Notes under the pieces: model-generated | Database searches by the model: none | What the model was told of the DNA's origin: nothing | Seen by the model: the letters and a program-made list of their open reading frames with translations, nothing else | Position numbers and translations under genes: made by a program | Assembly: GCF_030412265.1 (NCBI RefSeq) | Contig: NZ_JAUHLN010000001.1 | Location: 868,001 to 932,000, forward strand | DNA length: 64,000 bases | DNA from: Fictibacillus terranigra | GTDB taxonomy: Bacteria > Bacillota > Bacilli > Bacillales > Fictibacillaceae | Direction of reading: 5' to 3' | Part shown: positions 7,247 through 14,953 of the stretch, piece by piece | How positions within the stretch are numbered: the first letter of the stretch is position 1 | Layout: every line of letters starts with the position of its first letter

Positions 7247-8752
7247 ATGATACAACCATCATTGGAAGAAGTAAAACAAATGGCAGGAAACTATAATTTA
7301 ATTCCTGTGAGCATTGAGTTATTCGCAGATGTACATACAGTCATAGAACTGTATCAAACGTATTATAAGGAAGATTATTCTTTCTTGCTTGAAAGTGTAG
7401 AAGGCGGCCAGCAATGGGCCCGGTATTCGTATATCGGAAAAAATCCCTTCATGGTGGTCTCGTGCAAGAAGGGTAAAACCATCATCAAGAAAAAAGGCCA
7501 GGATGAAACCTTTACTGGGCATCCTATTGATATTTTAAAAACACTCCTCAACCAATTCAAAAGTCCCTCACATAAGAACCTGCCACAATTTACAGGCGGT
7601 GCCGTCGGTTATTTCGGCTATGATATTCTGCAATATTTTGAAAACATTCCACCTCACAGCAAAGATATAATTCACACCGATGATATGAAATTTTTATTCG
7701 TAGACGAATTGATCGTATTTGATCATTTAAAACAATCCATACAAATTGTCTGCAATCTCCATGTTCCGAAGAACCATACCCAGCAGCAACTCGAAGAAGC
7801 GTACAAGAAAGCGGAACAGTCCATCCAGAAAACGATGGAACAGCTAGAAAAGAATGTGAGTCATCCTGTTCCCGCCTTTCGATATCTTCCTCAACAGGAC
7901 GTGGATATAAGCGGAGTACAATCCAACCTGACAAAGGAAGAGTTTTGCAGGATGGTGGAACAGGCAAAAGAATACATTACTGCTGGCGATATCTTTCAGG
8001 TTGTGCTGTCACAGTGCTTTGAAAGTGAAGCGAAAGCCGATCCACTAACCGTTTACAGGATACTGCGGATCGTAAATCCTTCTGCTTACATGTATCTCTT
8101 GAAAATGCCCGATGAAACGATCGTCGGCTCATCCCCAGAGCTCCTGGTCAAAGTAGAGGGGCAGCAAGTAAGAACCCGTCCCATTGCCGGAACCCGCCCG
8201 CGTGGAAAAGATATGGAGGAAGACCAGAACTTAGCGGAAGAATTGCTGGCTGATGAAAAAGAAGTGGCTGAGCATATCATGCTTGTCGACTTAGGGAGGA
8301 ATGACATCGGCAGGGTTTCCGAGTATGGAAGTGTTGAAGTGTCGTCTTTTATGGAGATTGAAAGGTACTCTCATGTCATGCATATCGTATCGGACGTGAC
8401 AGGCCGTCTAAGAGAGGATAAAGACTTCTTTGATGCTCTCATCTCCTGCCTGCCAGCTGGAACGCTGTCCGGGGCTCCAAAAATCAGGGCCATGCAGATC
8501 ATATCCGAACTTGAGACGCAAGCAAGAGGAACCTATGCGGGAGCCATCGGCTACCTGTCTTTTTCCGGGAATATGGATTCGTGCATCACCATTCGCACCA
8601 TCCTTTTTAAAAATCAAAAAGCTTATATTCAAGCTGGGGCAGGCATCGTCGCTGACTCTGTTCCGGAGAACGAATACGAAGAGACATTCAATAAAGCGAA
8701 AGCCTTGCTGAAAGCCATTCAGGTGGCGGAAGCGATGGAACTCCATGTGTAA
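7247..8752 (+). CDS. trpE: Anthranilate synthase component I
   Basis: The enzyme makes anthranilate from chorismate with TrpG/PabA-supplied ammonia, the first step of tryptophan synthesis. The 501 residues contain L-L-E-S near the N-terminus, the tryptophan feedback-binding motif, and the chorismate-binding core: R-P-I-A-G-T-R-P-R-G, E-L-L-A-D-E-K-E-V-A-E-H, D-L-G-R-N-D and P-A-G-T-L-S-G-A-P-K. I start at ATG 7247, nine bases after GAAGGG; ATG 7238 abuts that site. No trpDCFBA follows, so trpE stands apart from any trp operon here, under its own TRAP leader. Confidence 0.93.
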   Translation: MIQPSLEEVKQMAGNYNLIPVSIELFADVHTVIELYQTYYKEDYSFLLESVEGGQQWARYSYIGKNPFMVVSCKKGKTIIKKKGQDETFTGHPIDILKTLLNQFKSPSHKNLPQFTGGAVGYFGYDILQYFENIPPHSKDIIHTDDMKFLFVDELIVFDHLKQSIQIVCNLHVPKNHTQQQLEEAYKKAEQSIQKTMEQLEKNVSHPVPAFRYLPQQDVDISGVQSNLTKEEFCRMVEQAKEYITAGDIFQVVLSQCFESEAKADPLTVYRILRIVNPSAYMYLLKMPDETIVGSSPELLVKVEGQQVRTRPIAGTRPRGKDMEEDQNLAEELLADEKEVAEHIMLVDLGRNDIGRVSEYGSVEVSSFMEIERYSHVMHIVSDVTGRLREDKDFFDALISCLPAGTLSGAPKIRAMQIISELETQARGTYAGAIGYLSFSGNMDSCITIRTILFKNQKAYIQAGAGIVADSVPENEYEETFNKAKALLKAIQVAEAMELHV

Positions 8753-8866
8753 AAATAAAAATAATTAAAACGCAAAGGTTTTTTAATCGTCCGCTCCTTT
8801 TTTCATTTACTTTGTAATAAAACCTTCTCATTTTTACCATTCTATAGTTATAGGATGGTGATAGAG

Positions 8867-9925
8867 TTGGATCTTTTAAAAGAATTAACAGAAACCAATG
8901 GTGCTCCAGGCTTTGAAAACCAAATACGAAAAATTATGAGGCGTGAGATCGAAAAGGCCGGTGCACCGCTTGTTTATGATCACATGGGAAGTGTTTTTGG
9001 CGAGAAAAAAGGATCGGCGGAAAGCCCTAAAATCATGCTTGCCGGCCACATGGATGAAGTAGCTTTCATGATCAGTGAGATTACGAAGGATGGCTATTTG
9101 AGATTTGTCCCACTCGGGGGCTGGTGGGATCAGGTTATCCTATCCCAGCGTGTTCATGTGATTACTGATAAGAAAACGTACACAGGTGTAGTAGGTTCGA
9201 AACCTCCGCACATTTTGACCGCGGAAGAACGCAAAAAAGTCTACCCAATGCGAGAAATGTTCATCGATATTGGGGCTAATGATAAAGATCAGGTGAAGGA
9301 ATGGGGGATTAAGGTCGGTGATCCAATCATGCCGATCTGTCCGTTTGAGATCTTGCCTGATAACGACACGATCCTCGCAAAGGCCCTGGATAACCGTGCA
9401 GGATGCTATCTTGCGCTGGAAGTGTTAAAGCAGCTGAAAGACAGCGGCCATCCGAACACCATTTATTGTGGTGCGACCGTCCAGGAAGAAGTTGGATTAC
9501 GAGGAGCTGCCACTGCACCTTATATAATGGAGCCAGATCTTGCGATTGCCATGGATGTAGGCATCGCGCAGGATGGGCCAGGTGACAACTCCAACAAAGC
9601 GAAGCTTGGAGCCGGACCGCTTATTACATTTCTTGACTCTTCCATGGTGCCGCATGTTCCATTGCGAAACATGGTGATCGAGATCGCTGAGAAACATAAT
9701 ATCCCTTATCAAGTCGATGTGATGCTTGGCGGAGGAACGGATGCCGGCAGGTTCCATTTATTTAAAAAGGGTATTCCTTCTCTCGTGATCGGTGTAGCCT
9801 CGCGTTATATCCACAGCCATGTTTCGATGGTGAGCAAGAGCGACCTGGAGAACTCGGTAAAACTGCTGGCAGCAGTCGTTAAAACGGTGGATCAGAAGAA
9901 AATGGACTCCTTGATAGATTTTTAA
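8867..9925 (+). CDS. M42-family aminopeptidase (YtoP/FrvX type)
   Basis: A cytosolic dinuclear metallo-aminopeptidase of about 352 residues. Visible motifs are A-G-H-M-D-E-V (metal His and Asp), L-D-N-R-A-G-C (bridging Asp), V-Q-E-E-V-G-L-R-G (catalytic Glu pair), M-D-V-G-I-A and G-G-G-T-D-A-G (last ligands). M42 enzymes trim N-terminal residues from peptides and form tetrahedral dodecamers. I prefer TTG 8867, which follows GGTGAT at good spacing; an in-frame ATG at 8855 has no spacing from its AGG and would add four residues. Confidence 0.9.
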   Translation: MDLLKELTETNGAPGFENQIRKIMRREIEKAGAPLVYDHMGSVFGEKKGSAESPKIMLAGHMDEVAFMISEITKDGYLRFVPLGGWWDQVILSQRVHVITDKKTYTGVVGSKPPHILTAEERKKVYPMREMFIDIGANDKDQVKEWGIKVGDPIMPICPFEILPDNDTILAKALDNRAGCYLALEVLKQLKDSGHPNTIYCGATVQEEVGLRGAATAPYIMEPDLAIAMDVGIAQDGPGDNSNKAKLGAGPLITFLDSSMVPHVPLRNMVIEIAEKHNIPYQVDVMLGGGTDAGRFHLFKKGIPSLVIGVASRYIHSHVSMVSKSDLENSVKLLAAVVKTVDQKKMDSLIDF

Positions 9926-9946
9926 ACGAAATAAGCTACAATAGAG

Positions 9947-9978
9947 AAAAGGTGTTCTTTTGAACGCCTTTTGTTTTT
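9947..9978 (+). terminator. Terminator after the M42 peptidase gene
   Basis: AAAAGGTGTTC (9947-9957) pairs with GAACGCCTTTT (9962-9972) with one G-T wobble and is followed by GTTTTT. Confidence 0.8.
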
Positions 9979-10003
9979 GAAACTTGTTTAAAAGGAGATC
10001 TCC

Positions 10004-10816
10004 ATGAGTACAACATTTCTTTTTATTGGCGCGGGCCGAATGGCAGAGTCAATGATTAAAGGACTTCAATCTTCCAAAGACCAGGATATATCCATCATTG
10101 CAGGAAATCAGGGCAACACTGAAAGGCTTCAGCAGCTTTTTTCGCTTTATGGCATTGAGACAACAACTGACTGGATTCATCATGTAAGGGAGAGCTCGGT
10201 GATTGTCCTTGCGGTTCCTCCTGATGCCCATGATGCAGTGCTTGAACAACTATCACCTGTGATAGACGGGCAGCTTGTCATCTCAGTGGCGGCCGGAATT
10301 GGACTGCAAAAACTGGAGAGCAACCTTCCCTCTGGTACACCGGTAGCCTGGGTCATGCCCAATACGGCTTCAGAGGCGGGAGAATCCGTCTCCATTTATA
10401 CACATGCTCAAAACTTGGATGATGGCCAGATTGAACGATTAAAAATCTTATTAGACAGTATCGGCTCTTCTGAAAAATGCACAGAAGAACAGATCCATAA
10501 GCTTACCGCTGTGACCGGGAGCGCTCCTGCGTTTCTGTATGAGTTTGCTTCTGCTCTTATTCATGCCGCGGCAAGCTATGGGATCTCAGAAGGACAGGCA
10601 CGAAAACTGGTTTCGCAGATGATCTATGGTTCGGCGGTTATGTTAAAAAGCGGCGTATCCCCGATTGATCTTAGGGAAGCCGTAACAACTCCAGGAGGAG
10701 CAACTGCAGCCGGGCTGGAGGTATTAAAAGAAGCTGATTTTGGACAGCTCGTTCAAAAAGCCGTTCAGGCAGCAAATGACCGGGCGGCTGAGCTGGGCAA
10801 GGCTGCGAAAGAATGA
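10004..10816 (+). CDS. proC: Pyrroline-5-carboxylate reductase
   Basis: It reduces pyrroline-5-carboxylate to proline with NAD(P)H. The 270-residue protein begins with F-I-G-A-G-R-M-A-E-S (nucleotide-binding loop), continues with V-M-P-N-T (about 105-109), and has the family signature T-T-P-G-G-A-T-A-A-G-L near residue 229. The ribosome binding site AAAAGGAGATC is strong. Bacilli often hold several P5C reductases (ProG, ProH, ProI, ComER), and I cannot tell which one this is. A DedA gene follows after 29 bases and may be co-transcribed. Confidence 0.9.
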   Translation: MSTTFLFIGAGRMAESMIKGLQSSKDQDISIIAGNQGNTERLQQLFSLYGIETTTDWIHHVRESSVIVLAVPPDAHDAVLEQLSPVIDGQLVISVAAGIGLQKLESNLPSGTPVAWVMPNTASEAGESVSIYTHAQNLDDGQIERLKILLDSIGSSEKCTEEQIHKLTAVTGSAPAFLYEFASALIHAAASYGISEGQARKLVSQMIYGSAVMLKSGVSPIDLREAVTTPGGATAAGLEVLKEADFGQLVQKAVQAANDRAAELGKAAKE

Positions 10817-10845
10817 GAGACATCAACACCGTTTTGGGGTAATCG

Positions 10846-11442
10846 ATGAGTAAAACGATTTTGGATTTGATTATTCACTATGAATATGTCGGTATCTTTC
10901 TTGCGCTCGCCTTTGGGTTAATCGGGTTGCCGGTTCCAGATGAAATTTTACTCACCTTCACTGGCTACCTTGTCTATTTAGGGAAGACAGGATTCACCTT
11001 GACCTTGATGTCTGCCTTTTTAGGAGCGATGTCCGGTATATCAGTGAGTTATTTTTTAGGCTGCAAACTCGGCCTTCCGTTTCTTGAACGATTTGGCCCG
11101 AGAGTCGGGATCACGGAGCAGAAAATAGAAAAATCGCAGCTCTATTTTCAAAAGTACGGGAACCTGATGATCATCATCGGTTATTTTATTCCTGGGATCC
11201 GTCACATTTCTGCTTATCTTGCCGGTATTGCAGCCATGAATTTTAAACGGTTTGCACTGTATGCCTATTCGGGCGGCCTCGTTTGGAGTTTTACGTTTAT
11301 CATGCTTGGAAAAGGTCTCGGCCGAAAGTGGAGAGTAGTTGAGCAGTATTTTCAAAACCTGGGATTGTATGCTGTTGTAACTGCCGGGGGCGTCGTCCTG
11401 CTGGTTTGGCTGTTTTATAAAATAAAAATGAGAAGAGCATAA
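10846..11442 (+). CDS. DedA/SNARE-associated family membrane protein (copy 1)
   Basis: The 198-residue integral membrane protein has the DedA motifs G-L-P-V-P-D-E (about 25-31) and G-Y-F-I-P-G-I-R-H near 108-116, with several hydrophobic segments. Members of the DedA superfamily have been shown to recycle undecaprenyl phosphate (UptA) or move phospholipids across the bacterial membrane. It closely resembles the second DedA at 13198: the stretches G-L-P-V-P-D-E, G-Y-F-I-P-G-I-R-H and F-A-L-Y-A-Y are shared. It ends at a bidirectional terminator facing the SpoVB-like gene. Confidence 0.9.
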   Translation: MSKTILDLIIHYEYVGIFLALAFGLIGLPVPDEILLTFTGYLVYLGKTGFTLTLMSAFLGAMSGISVSYFLGCKLGLPFLERFGPRVGITEQKIEKSQLYFQKYGNLMIIIGYFIPGIRHISAYLAGIAAMNFKRFALYAYSGGLVWSFTFIMLGKGLGRKWRVVEQYFQNLGLYAVVTAGGVVLLVWLFYKIKMRRA

Positions 11443-11475
11443 AACCGGACCTGATGAACTCATCGGGTCCGGTTT
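11441..11475. terminator. Bidirectional terminator between convergent genes
   Basis: A near-perfect stem of about 16 bp, AAACCGGACCTGATGA with TCATCGGGTCCGGTTT, sits between the DedA stop and the stop of the convergent flippase gene. Confidence 0.85.
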
Positions 11476-11477
11476 CG

Positions 11478-13010
11478 TTATTTTTGAGGTTTCATCCATA
11501 GGCGGCCAAGACCGTTTTGTACGAGGCGCAGTACATAAAATATTCCGTAGTAAAAAGAGAAGACAACCAGCAGCAGAAGAGTGATCGACATGTGATTTTC
11601 ATAATGGGTGGTATGCATCAGTTCACAGAGGCCGATGGTGACAATTCCAGATGCCAGGAATGTAAAGTACTCTGCGATTTTAGGCTTGAACCTCACTTCT
11701 TCAACAATGGTGTGATAATGCAGGAAGCAGAGCAGAACGCCGCTGAAGTTGACTGCAATAATGACACCGTGGATGCCGAAGGATGATTGTGAAGCAAGGG
11801 AGATAATGAGCAGGATGGACAGTATGTTAACCCATATGGTTTGCGAGAAAACATCCTTTGCACGGCCGAGGCCAAACAGGATCGCCTGCAGCGGTGCAAG
11901 CAAATAATGGAACAGAATAAATGGGGAAAGCAGCATCAGAAACTGTCCGGCCTGAGGAGAATGGTAGAAAAGTACGGTCAGTTCGTCCGCAAAAAAATAC
12001 ATGACGATCGAGCATGGGATACCATAAAGAAACGTAATATGAAAAGCTTGGTGAATCCTTTGATGCAGTCCTTTTTCATCTTGTTTTGAACGGGCCTCGG
12101 AAATGGAGGGAACGAGAGATACATACAGCGAATATCCGATAAACCCGGGAAAGTAGCCGATCGTCATCGCAAATGCCGTCAGCATCCCATACTGTTTTGT
12201 GGCGATGGAGGCCGTAATGCCGGCAAACATTAAACTTTGTGTGATTAAAATCGGATTTACTGCAGCCGTCAAAGCGTTCATCATGCGGACCCCTGTCGTG
12301 GGGAGGCTGACTTGGAAAAGCTTTTTTAAGATGCTCCTGCGCGGCACAGAAGCCATTTCAGATTGAGACGTGTCTTTTAAATTTCTCTGCCCCAATAAAA
12401 AGGAGGTTGAAAAGAAAAACAAGGAAACGAGCTCACCGGCCCCAATTCCCAATACAGCAGCAACTACACGATATTCCAAAGGGAGCCCCTTCATATACTG
12501 AAGCACATAAAAAATAAAACTCAACTGCGCCGTTTTTTCCAAAAGCTGAGCGATCGCAATGGGTTTCATTTTCTGAAGACCGCTGAAATAGCCTTTCAGG
12601 ATGGAAGTTGTTCCTATGACCGGAACGATCGGAATGAGAGCAAGTAAAGGATAGCCAAGCCTTGTATCGATCGTCTTCCATTTTAAAAGCAATACGGTAA
12701 TCGCGGCACTGATCAAGACAAGCAGAAGGCTCAATCCCATGATGACGTAAAAAGAAACTTTAACGATCTGCAGCCTCTGTTTTTCATTCTGGTGTACTTC
12801 CTCTTCCGCCAATACTTTGGAGAGAGCAGTCGGAAATTCAAGGGCCGCAATGGTGATCAGCAATCCGATCACCGGCAGTGCCATCATGTAAAACCCCATA
12901 CCCTCGCTTCCCAATGACCGTGCGAGAAGGATGCTGACTACAAATTCCACGACTTTTGTATAGAGCATTGCCAAAGATAGGATAAGCGTTCCTTTTAGAA
13001 ATTTTCCCAT
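11478..13010 (-). CDS. SpoVB/YkvU-like MOP-family polysaccharide or lipid flippase
   Basis: A 510-residue polytopic protein of the MATE/MOP exporter superfamily. It starts K-G-T-L-I-L-S-L-A and has L-L-A-R-S-L-G-S-E-G-M-G-F-Y-M-M-A-L-P in the first two helices, the region conserved among SpoVB, YtgP and MurJ-type lipid-linked-oligosaccharide flippases; about 12-14 hydrophobic segments follow. I use ATG 13010, which follows GGGTGA, not the upstream in-frame ATG at 13034. SpoVB homologues act in spore cortex formation, which is the likely role, though a vegetative role is possible. It lies between two DedA genes. Confidence 0.82.
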   Translation of the reverse strand: MGKFLKGTLILSLAMLYTKVVEFVVSILLARSLGSEGMGFYMMALPVIGLLITIAALEFPTALSKVLAEEEVHQNEKQRLQIVKVSFYVIMGLSLLLVLISAAITVLLLKWKTIDTRLGYPLLALIPIVPVIGTTSILKGYFSGLQKMKPIAIAQLLEKTAQLSFIFYVLQYMKGLPLEYRVVAAVLGIGAGELVSLFFFSTSFLLGQRNLKDTSQSEMASVPRRSILKKLFQVSLPTTGVRMMNALTAAVNPILITQSLMFAGITASIATKQYGMLTAFAMTIGYFPGFIGYSLYVSLVPSISEARSKQDEKGLHQRIHQAFHITFLYGIPCSIVMYFFADELTVLFYHSPQAGQFLMLLSPFILFHYLLAPLQAILFGLGRAKDVFSQTIWVNILSILLIISLASQSSFGIHGVIIAVNFSGVLLCFLHYHTIVEEVRFKPKIAEYFTFLASGIVTIGLCELMHTTHYENHMSITLLLLVVFSFYYGIFYVLRLVQNGLGRLWMKPQK

Positions 13011-13125
13011 GATTTCACCCTTTGTCCAGTTCATCTCTCTAACATGTATATGACCGGGGTGGGGAAAAAGAAGAGCCTTTTAAAATGTCGAAAAAAGGCA
13101 GCTTTTGGGCTGGAAAATAAAAGAA

Positions 13126-13155
13126 TTGTAAAAAAACGATACAAAATTGTATATT
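13126..13155 (+). promoter_or_regulatory. Candidate SigA promoter with overlapping palindrome
   Basis: TTGTAA (13126-13131) and TATATT (13150-13155) are 18 bases apart. The spacer and -10 carry the palindrome ATACAA-AA-TTGTAT (13139-13152), a possible operator for the downstream DedA gene. Both elements are A/T-rich, so confidence is limited. Confidence 0.4.
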
Positions 13156-13197
13156 TTCGGTAAAATAGAATTACTATCCTAAACTAGTTGGTGTTGT

Positions 13198-13812
13198 ATG
13201 GAGATCTTTTTACAAAATCTTTTTCATCATTACGGGTATTTGGCACTATATTTCCTTCTCGCGCTAGGTGTGATAGGACTACCGGTGCCTGATGAATTTC
13301 TGCTGACATTTGCCGGCTATATCGTTTATTCAGGTGAAGTCTCATTTGCTATGACCCTGTTTGCCGCTTTTGCAGGATCAGCGACCGGAATCACGATAAA
13401 CTATTGGCTCGGCAGAAGCTTTGGTTTACCCCTGCTGATTAAATACGGACCGAAATTTCATTTATCGTACCATAAAATACATACCTCACAATCTTATTTT
13501 CAACGATTCGGAAAACCGCTCATCATGTTCGGATACTTTATTCCAGGAATCCGCCACCTCACTGCTTATTTTGCAGGTATGTCCTCATTGCCTTATCGTG
13601 TATTCGCATTGTATGCGTATACCGGTGCGTTGATCTGGAGCTTTCTGTTCATCATGATCGGGAGAATTGTAGGCGCGAAATGGTACCTTGTGACCGAGTT
13701 TGTCCATAAAGCAAGCTTGCTTGGCCTTGCCGTCTTCATCATCGTCATCGCAGTGGCGGTGTATTCGTTTAAATTAAAAGGAAGAAAATCAGAGGAATAT
13801 GATATCTCATAA
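13198..13812 (+). CDS. DedA/SNARE-associated family membrane protein (copy 2)
   Basis: The 204-residue membrane protein has G-L-P-V-P-D-E-F-L-L-T-F near the N-terminus and G-Y-F-I-P-G-I-R-H-L-T-A-Y in the middle, both diagnostic for DedA proteins. It is a close paralogue of the DedA at 10846, about 1.8 kb away on the same strand. The ribosome binding site is weak (GGTGTTGT). Undecaprenyl-phosphate or phospholipid translocation is the family function; which of the two copies does what is not visible. Two tandem terminators follow. Confidence 0.9.
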   Translation: MEIFLQNLFHHYGYLALYFLLALGVIGLPVPDEFLLTFAGYIVYSGEVSFAMTLFAAFAGSATGITINYWLGRSFGLPLLIKYGPKFHLSYHKIHTSQSYFQRFGKPLIMFGYFIPGIRHLTAYFAGMSSLPYRVFALYAYTGALIWSFLFIMIGRIVGAKWYLVTEFVHKASLLGLAVFIIVIAVAVYSFKLKGRKSEEYDIS

Positions 13813-13814
13813 AG

Positions 13815-13843
13815 AAAAAAGCCTCCATCAAGGCGGCTTTTTT
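13815..13843 (+). terminator. First terminator after DedA copy 2
   Basis: AAAAAAGCC (13815-13823) pairs with GGCTTTTTT (13835-13843). Confidence 0.8.
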
Positions 13844-13869
13844 GTTACTTTGCGATCAGAAGAAAGAAC

Positions 13870-13893
13870 AAAAGCCGCTTCCATGCGGCTTTT
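13870..13893. terminator. Bidirectional terminator between DedA copy 2 and the 44-aa gene
   Basis: AAAAGCCGC (13870-13878) pairs perfectly with GCGGCTTTT (13885-13893). It backs up the first terminator on the plus strand and follows directly the stop of the small minus-strand gene. Confidence 0.85.
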
Positions 13894-13897
13894 TATT

Positions 13898-14032
13898 TTA
13901 GCACCCGATCTTCTCCTGCGCTCTTTGGGCACCATACAGGAGAATGTCATCCCTTTTATTGCGAATGTTCGTAAGATCTATAACCCGCCTTGGCACTTCA
14001 AGATAGTTGTTCACTCCTTGGAACAATCCCAT
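13898..14032 (-). CDS. Small hypothetical protein (44 aa)
   Basis: ATG at 14032 on the minus strand is preceded by GGGGTGAGG at suitable spacing and opens a 44-residue frame beginning M-G-L-F-Q-G-V-N-N-Y-L-E-V-P-R-R and ending Q-E-K-I-G-C. It is followed five bases later by an intrinsic terminator. It lies 75 bases downstream of the SRAP gene on the same strand and may share its transcript. No family was recognised. Confidence 0.55.
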   Translation of the reverse strand: MGLFQGVNNYLEVPRRVIDLTNIRNKRDDILLYGAQRAQEKIGC

Positions 14033-14107
14033 TTTAACCTCACCCCATCCTATACCCGCTTCCTAGTGTTCACGTATCCTCATCACCTGTACTCTTTATG
14101 ATGAAAA

Positions 14108-14773
14108 TTAAGAAATCAAAGGCACAACGCAGTCTTTGACATCATTTCTGGGTGAATTAACAACCGGCGAAACTTCAAATGCTTCCATCTGCTCACTTTC
14201 ATAAGGAACAAGGAGTGATTTCAGATACTCCTTATCCTGTATGGATGGGTCCAGCCAGCTTTCCTCTGCTTCCTTTGTTAGGATAACGGGCATGCGGTCG
14301 TGCAGATTTTTCATCAAACCATTGGGCCGGGTTGTAATATGGGTACAGGAAGTAATCACTTTTCCATTTTGTTCCCACTGGTCCCATAGTCCGGCAAAAG
14401 CAAATGGTTTGTGGTTTTTCAGCCGGATATGAAAAGGCTGTTTTAGTTTCTCATCCCTTTTCCACTCATAAAAGCCATCAGCGATCACAAGACAGCGCTT
14501 GTCTTTCAAGGGCCTTCTGAAAGAGGCTTTCTCATCTACCGTTTCTGCCCGGGCGTTGATCATCTTGTAGCCGATCTTCGGGTCTTTCGCCCAAAAGGGG
14601 ATAAGCCCCCATCGATGCATCTCGGCTTTTCGTGTCCTTCCATCCGATGTAATCACAAGTACGTTTTGTGAAGGTGCGATGTTGTAACGCTGTGGTATCG
14701 TGCCGGGAATCTCAATATCAAATTCTTCCTGAATGAAATGCATATCAGTATACAAAGAATATCTGCCGCACAT
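14108..14773 (-). CDS. SOS-response-associated peptidase-like (SRAP/YedK/HMCES) protein
   Basis: SRAP proteins cross-link to abasic sites in single-stranded DNA and so shield them. The 221-residue protein starts M-C-G-R-Y-S, so that after Met removal Cys2 is the catalytic N-terminus. Other conserved elements are N-I-A-P-S-Q, I-N-A-R-A-E-T, G-F-Y-E-W (catalytic Glu) and L-H-D-R-M-P-V-I-L (active-site His). It is full length. No LexA (CGAAC-N4-GTTCG) box was seen upstream, so SOS control is not supported by sequence. Confidence 0.92.
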   Translation of the reverse strand: MCGRYSLYTDMHFIQEEFDIEIPGTIPQRYNIAPSQNVLVITSDGRTRKAEMHRWGLIPFWAKDPKIGYKMINARAETVDEKASFRRPLKDKRCLVIADGFYEWKRDEKLKQPFHIRLKNHKPFAFAGLWDQWEQNGKVITSCTHITTRPNGLMKNLHDRMPVILTKEAEESWLDPSIQDKEYLKSLLVPYESEQMEAFEVSPVVNSPRNDVKDCVVPLIS

Positions 14774-14910
14774 ATGAAACAGCTCCTTTGATAAATTCTA
14801 CCCCTAGTGTAACGCAAGGCCGCTCTCTATCAAACATTTATCATCACAAAAGTGCCGTTAGTTGGTTCTTCGCCATAACGGGATTGAACCGCTTTTAAAA
14901 AACCATCTCA

Positions 14911-14944
14911 TAAAAAAAGAGAACCGTGATAAGAACGGTTCTCT
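14911..14944 (-). terminator. Terminator after the FAD oxidoreductase gene
   Basis: AGAGAACCGT pairs with AACGGTTCTCT across a short loop, and on the minus strand is followed by a run of seven T residues. Confidence 0.85.
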
Positions 14945-14953
14945 GTGCTGGCA

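Noticed and set aside
13799-14101. 100-codon plus-strand frame after DedA copy 2
   Set aside because: It overlaps two terminators and is antisense to the better supported 44-residue gene; no ribosome binding site.
14774-14953. LexA box expected upstream of the SRAP gene
   Set aside because: No CGAAC-N4-GTTCG or close variant is present.
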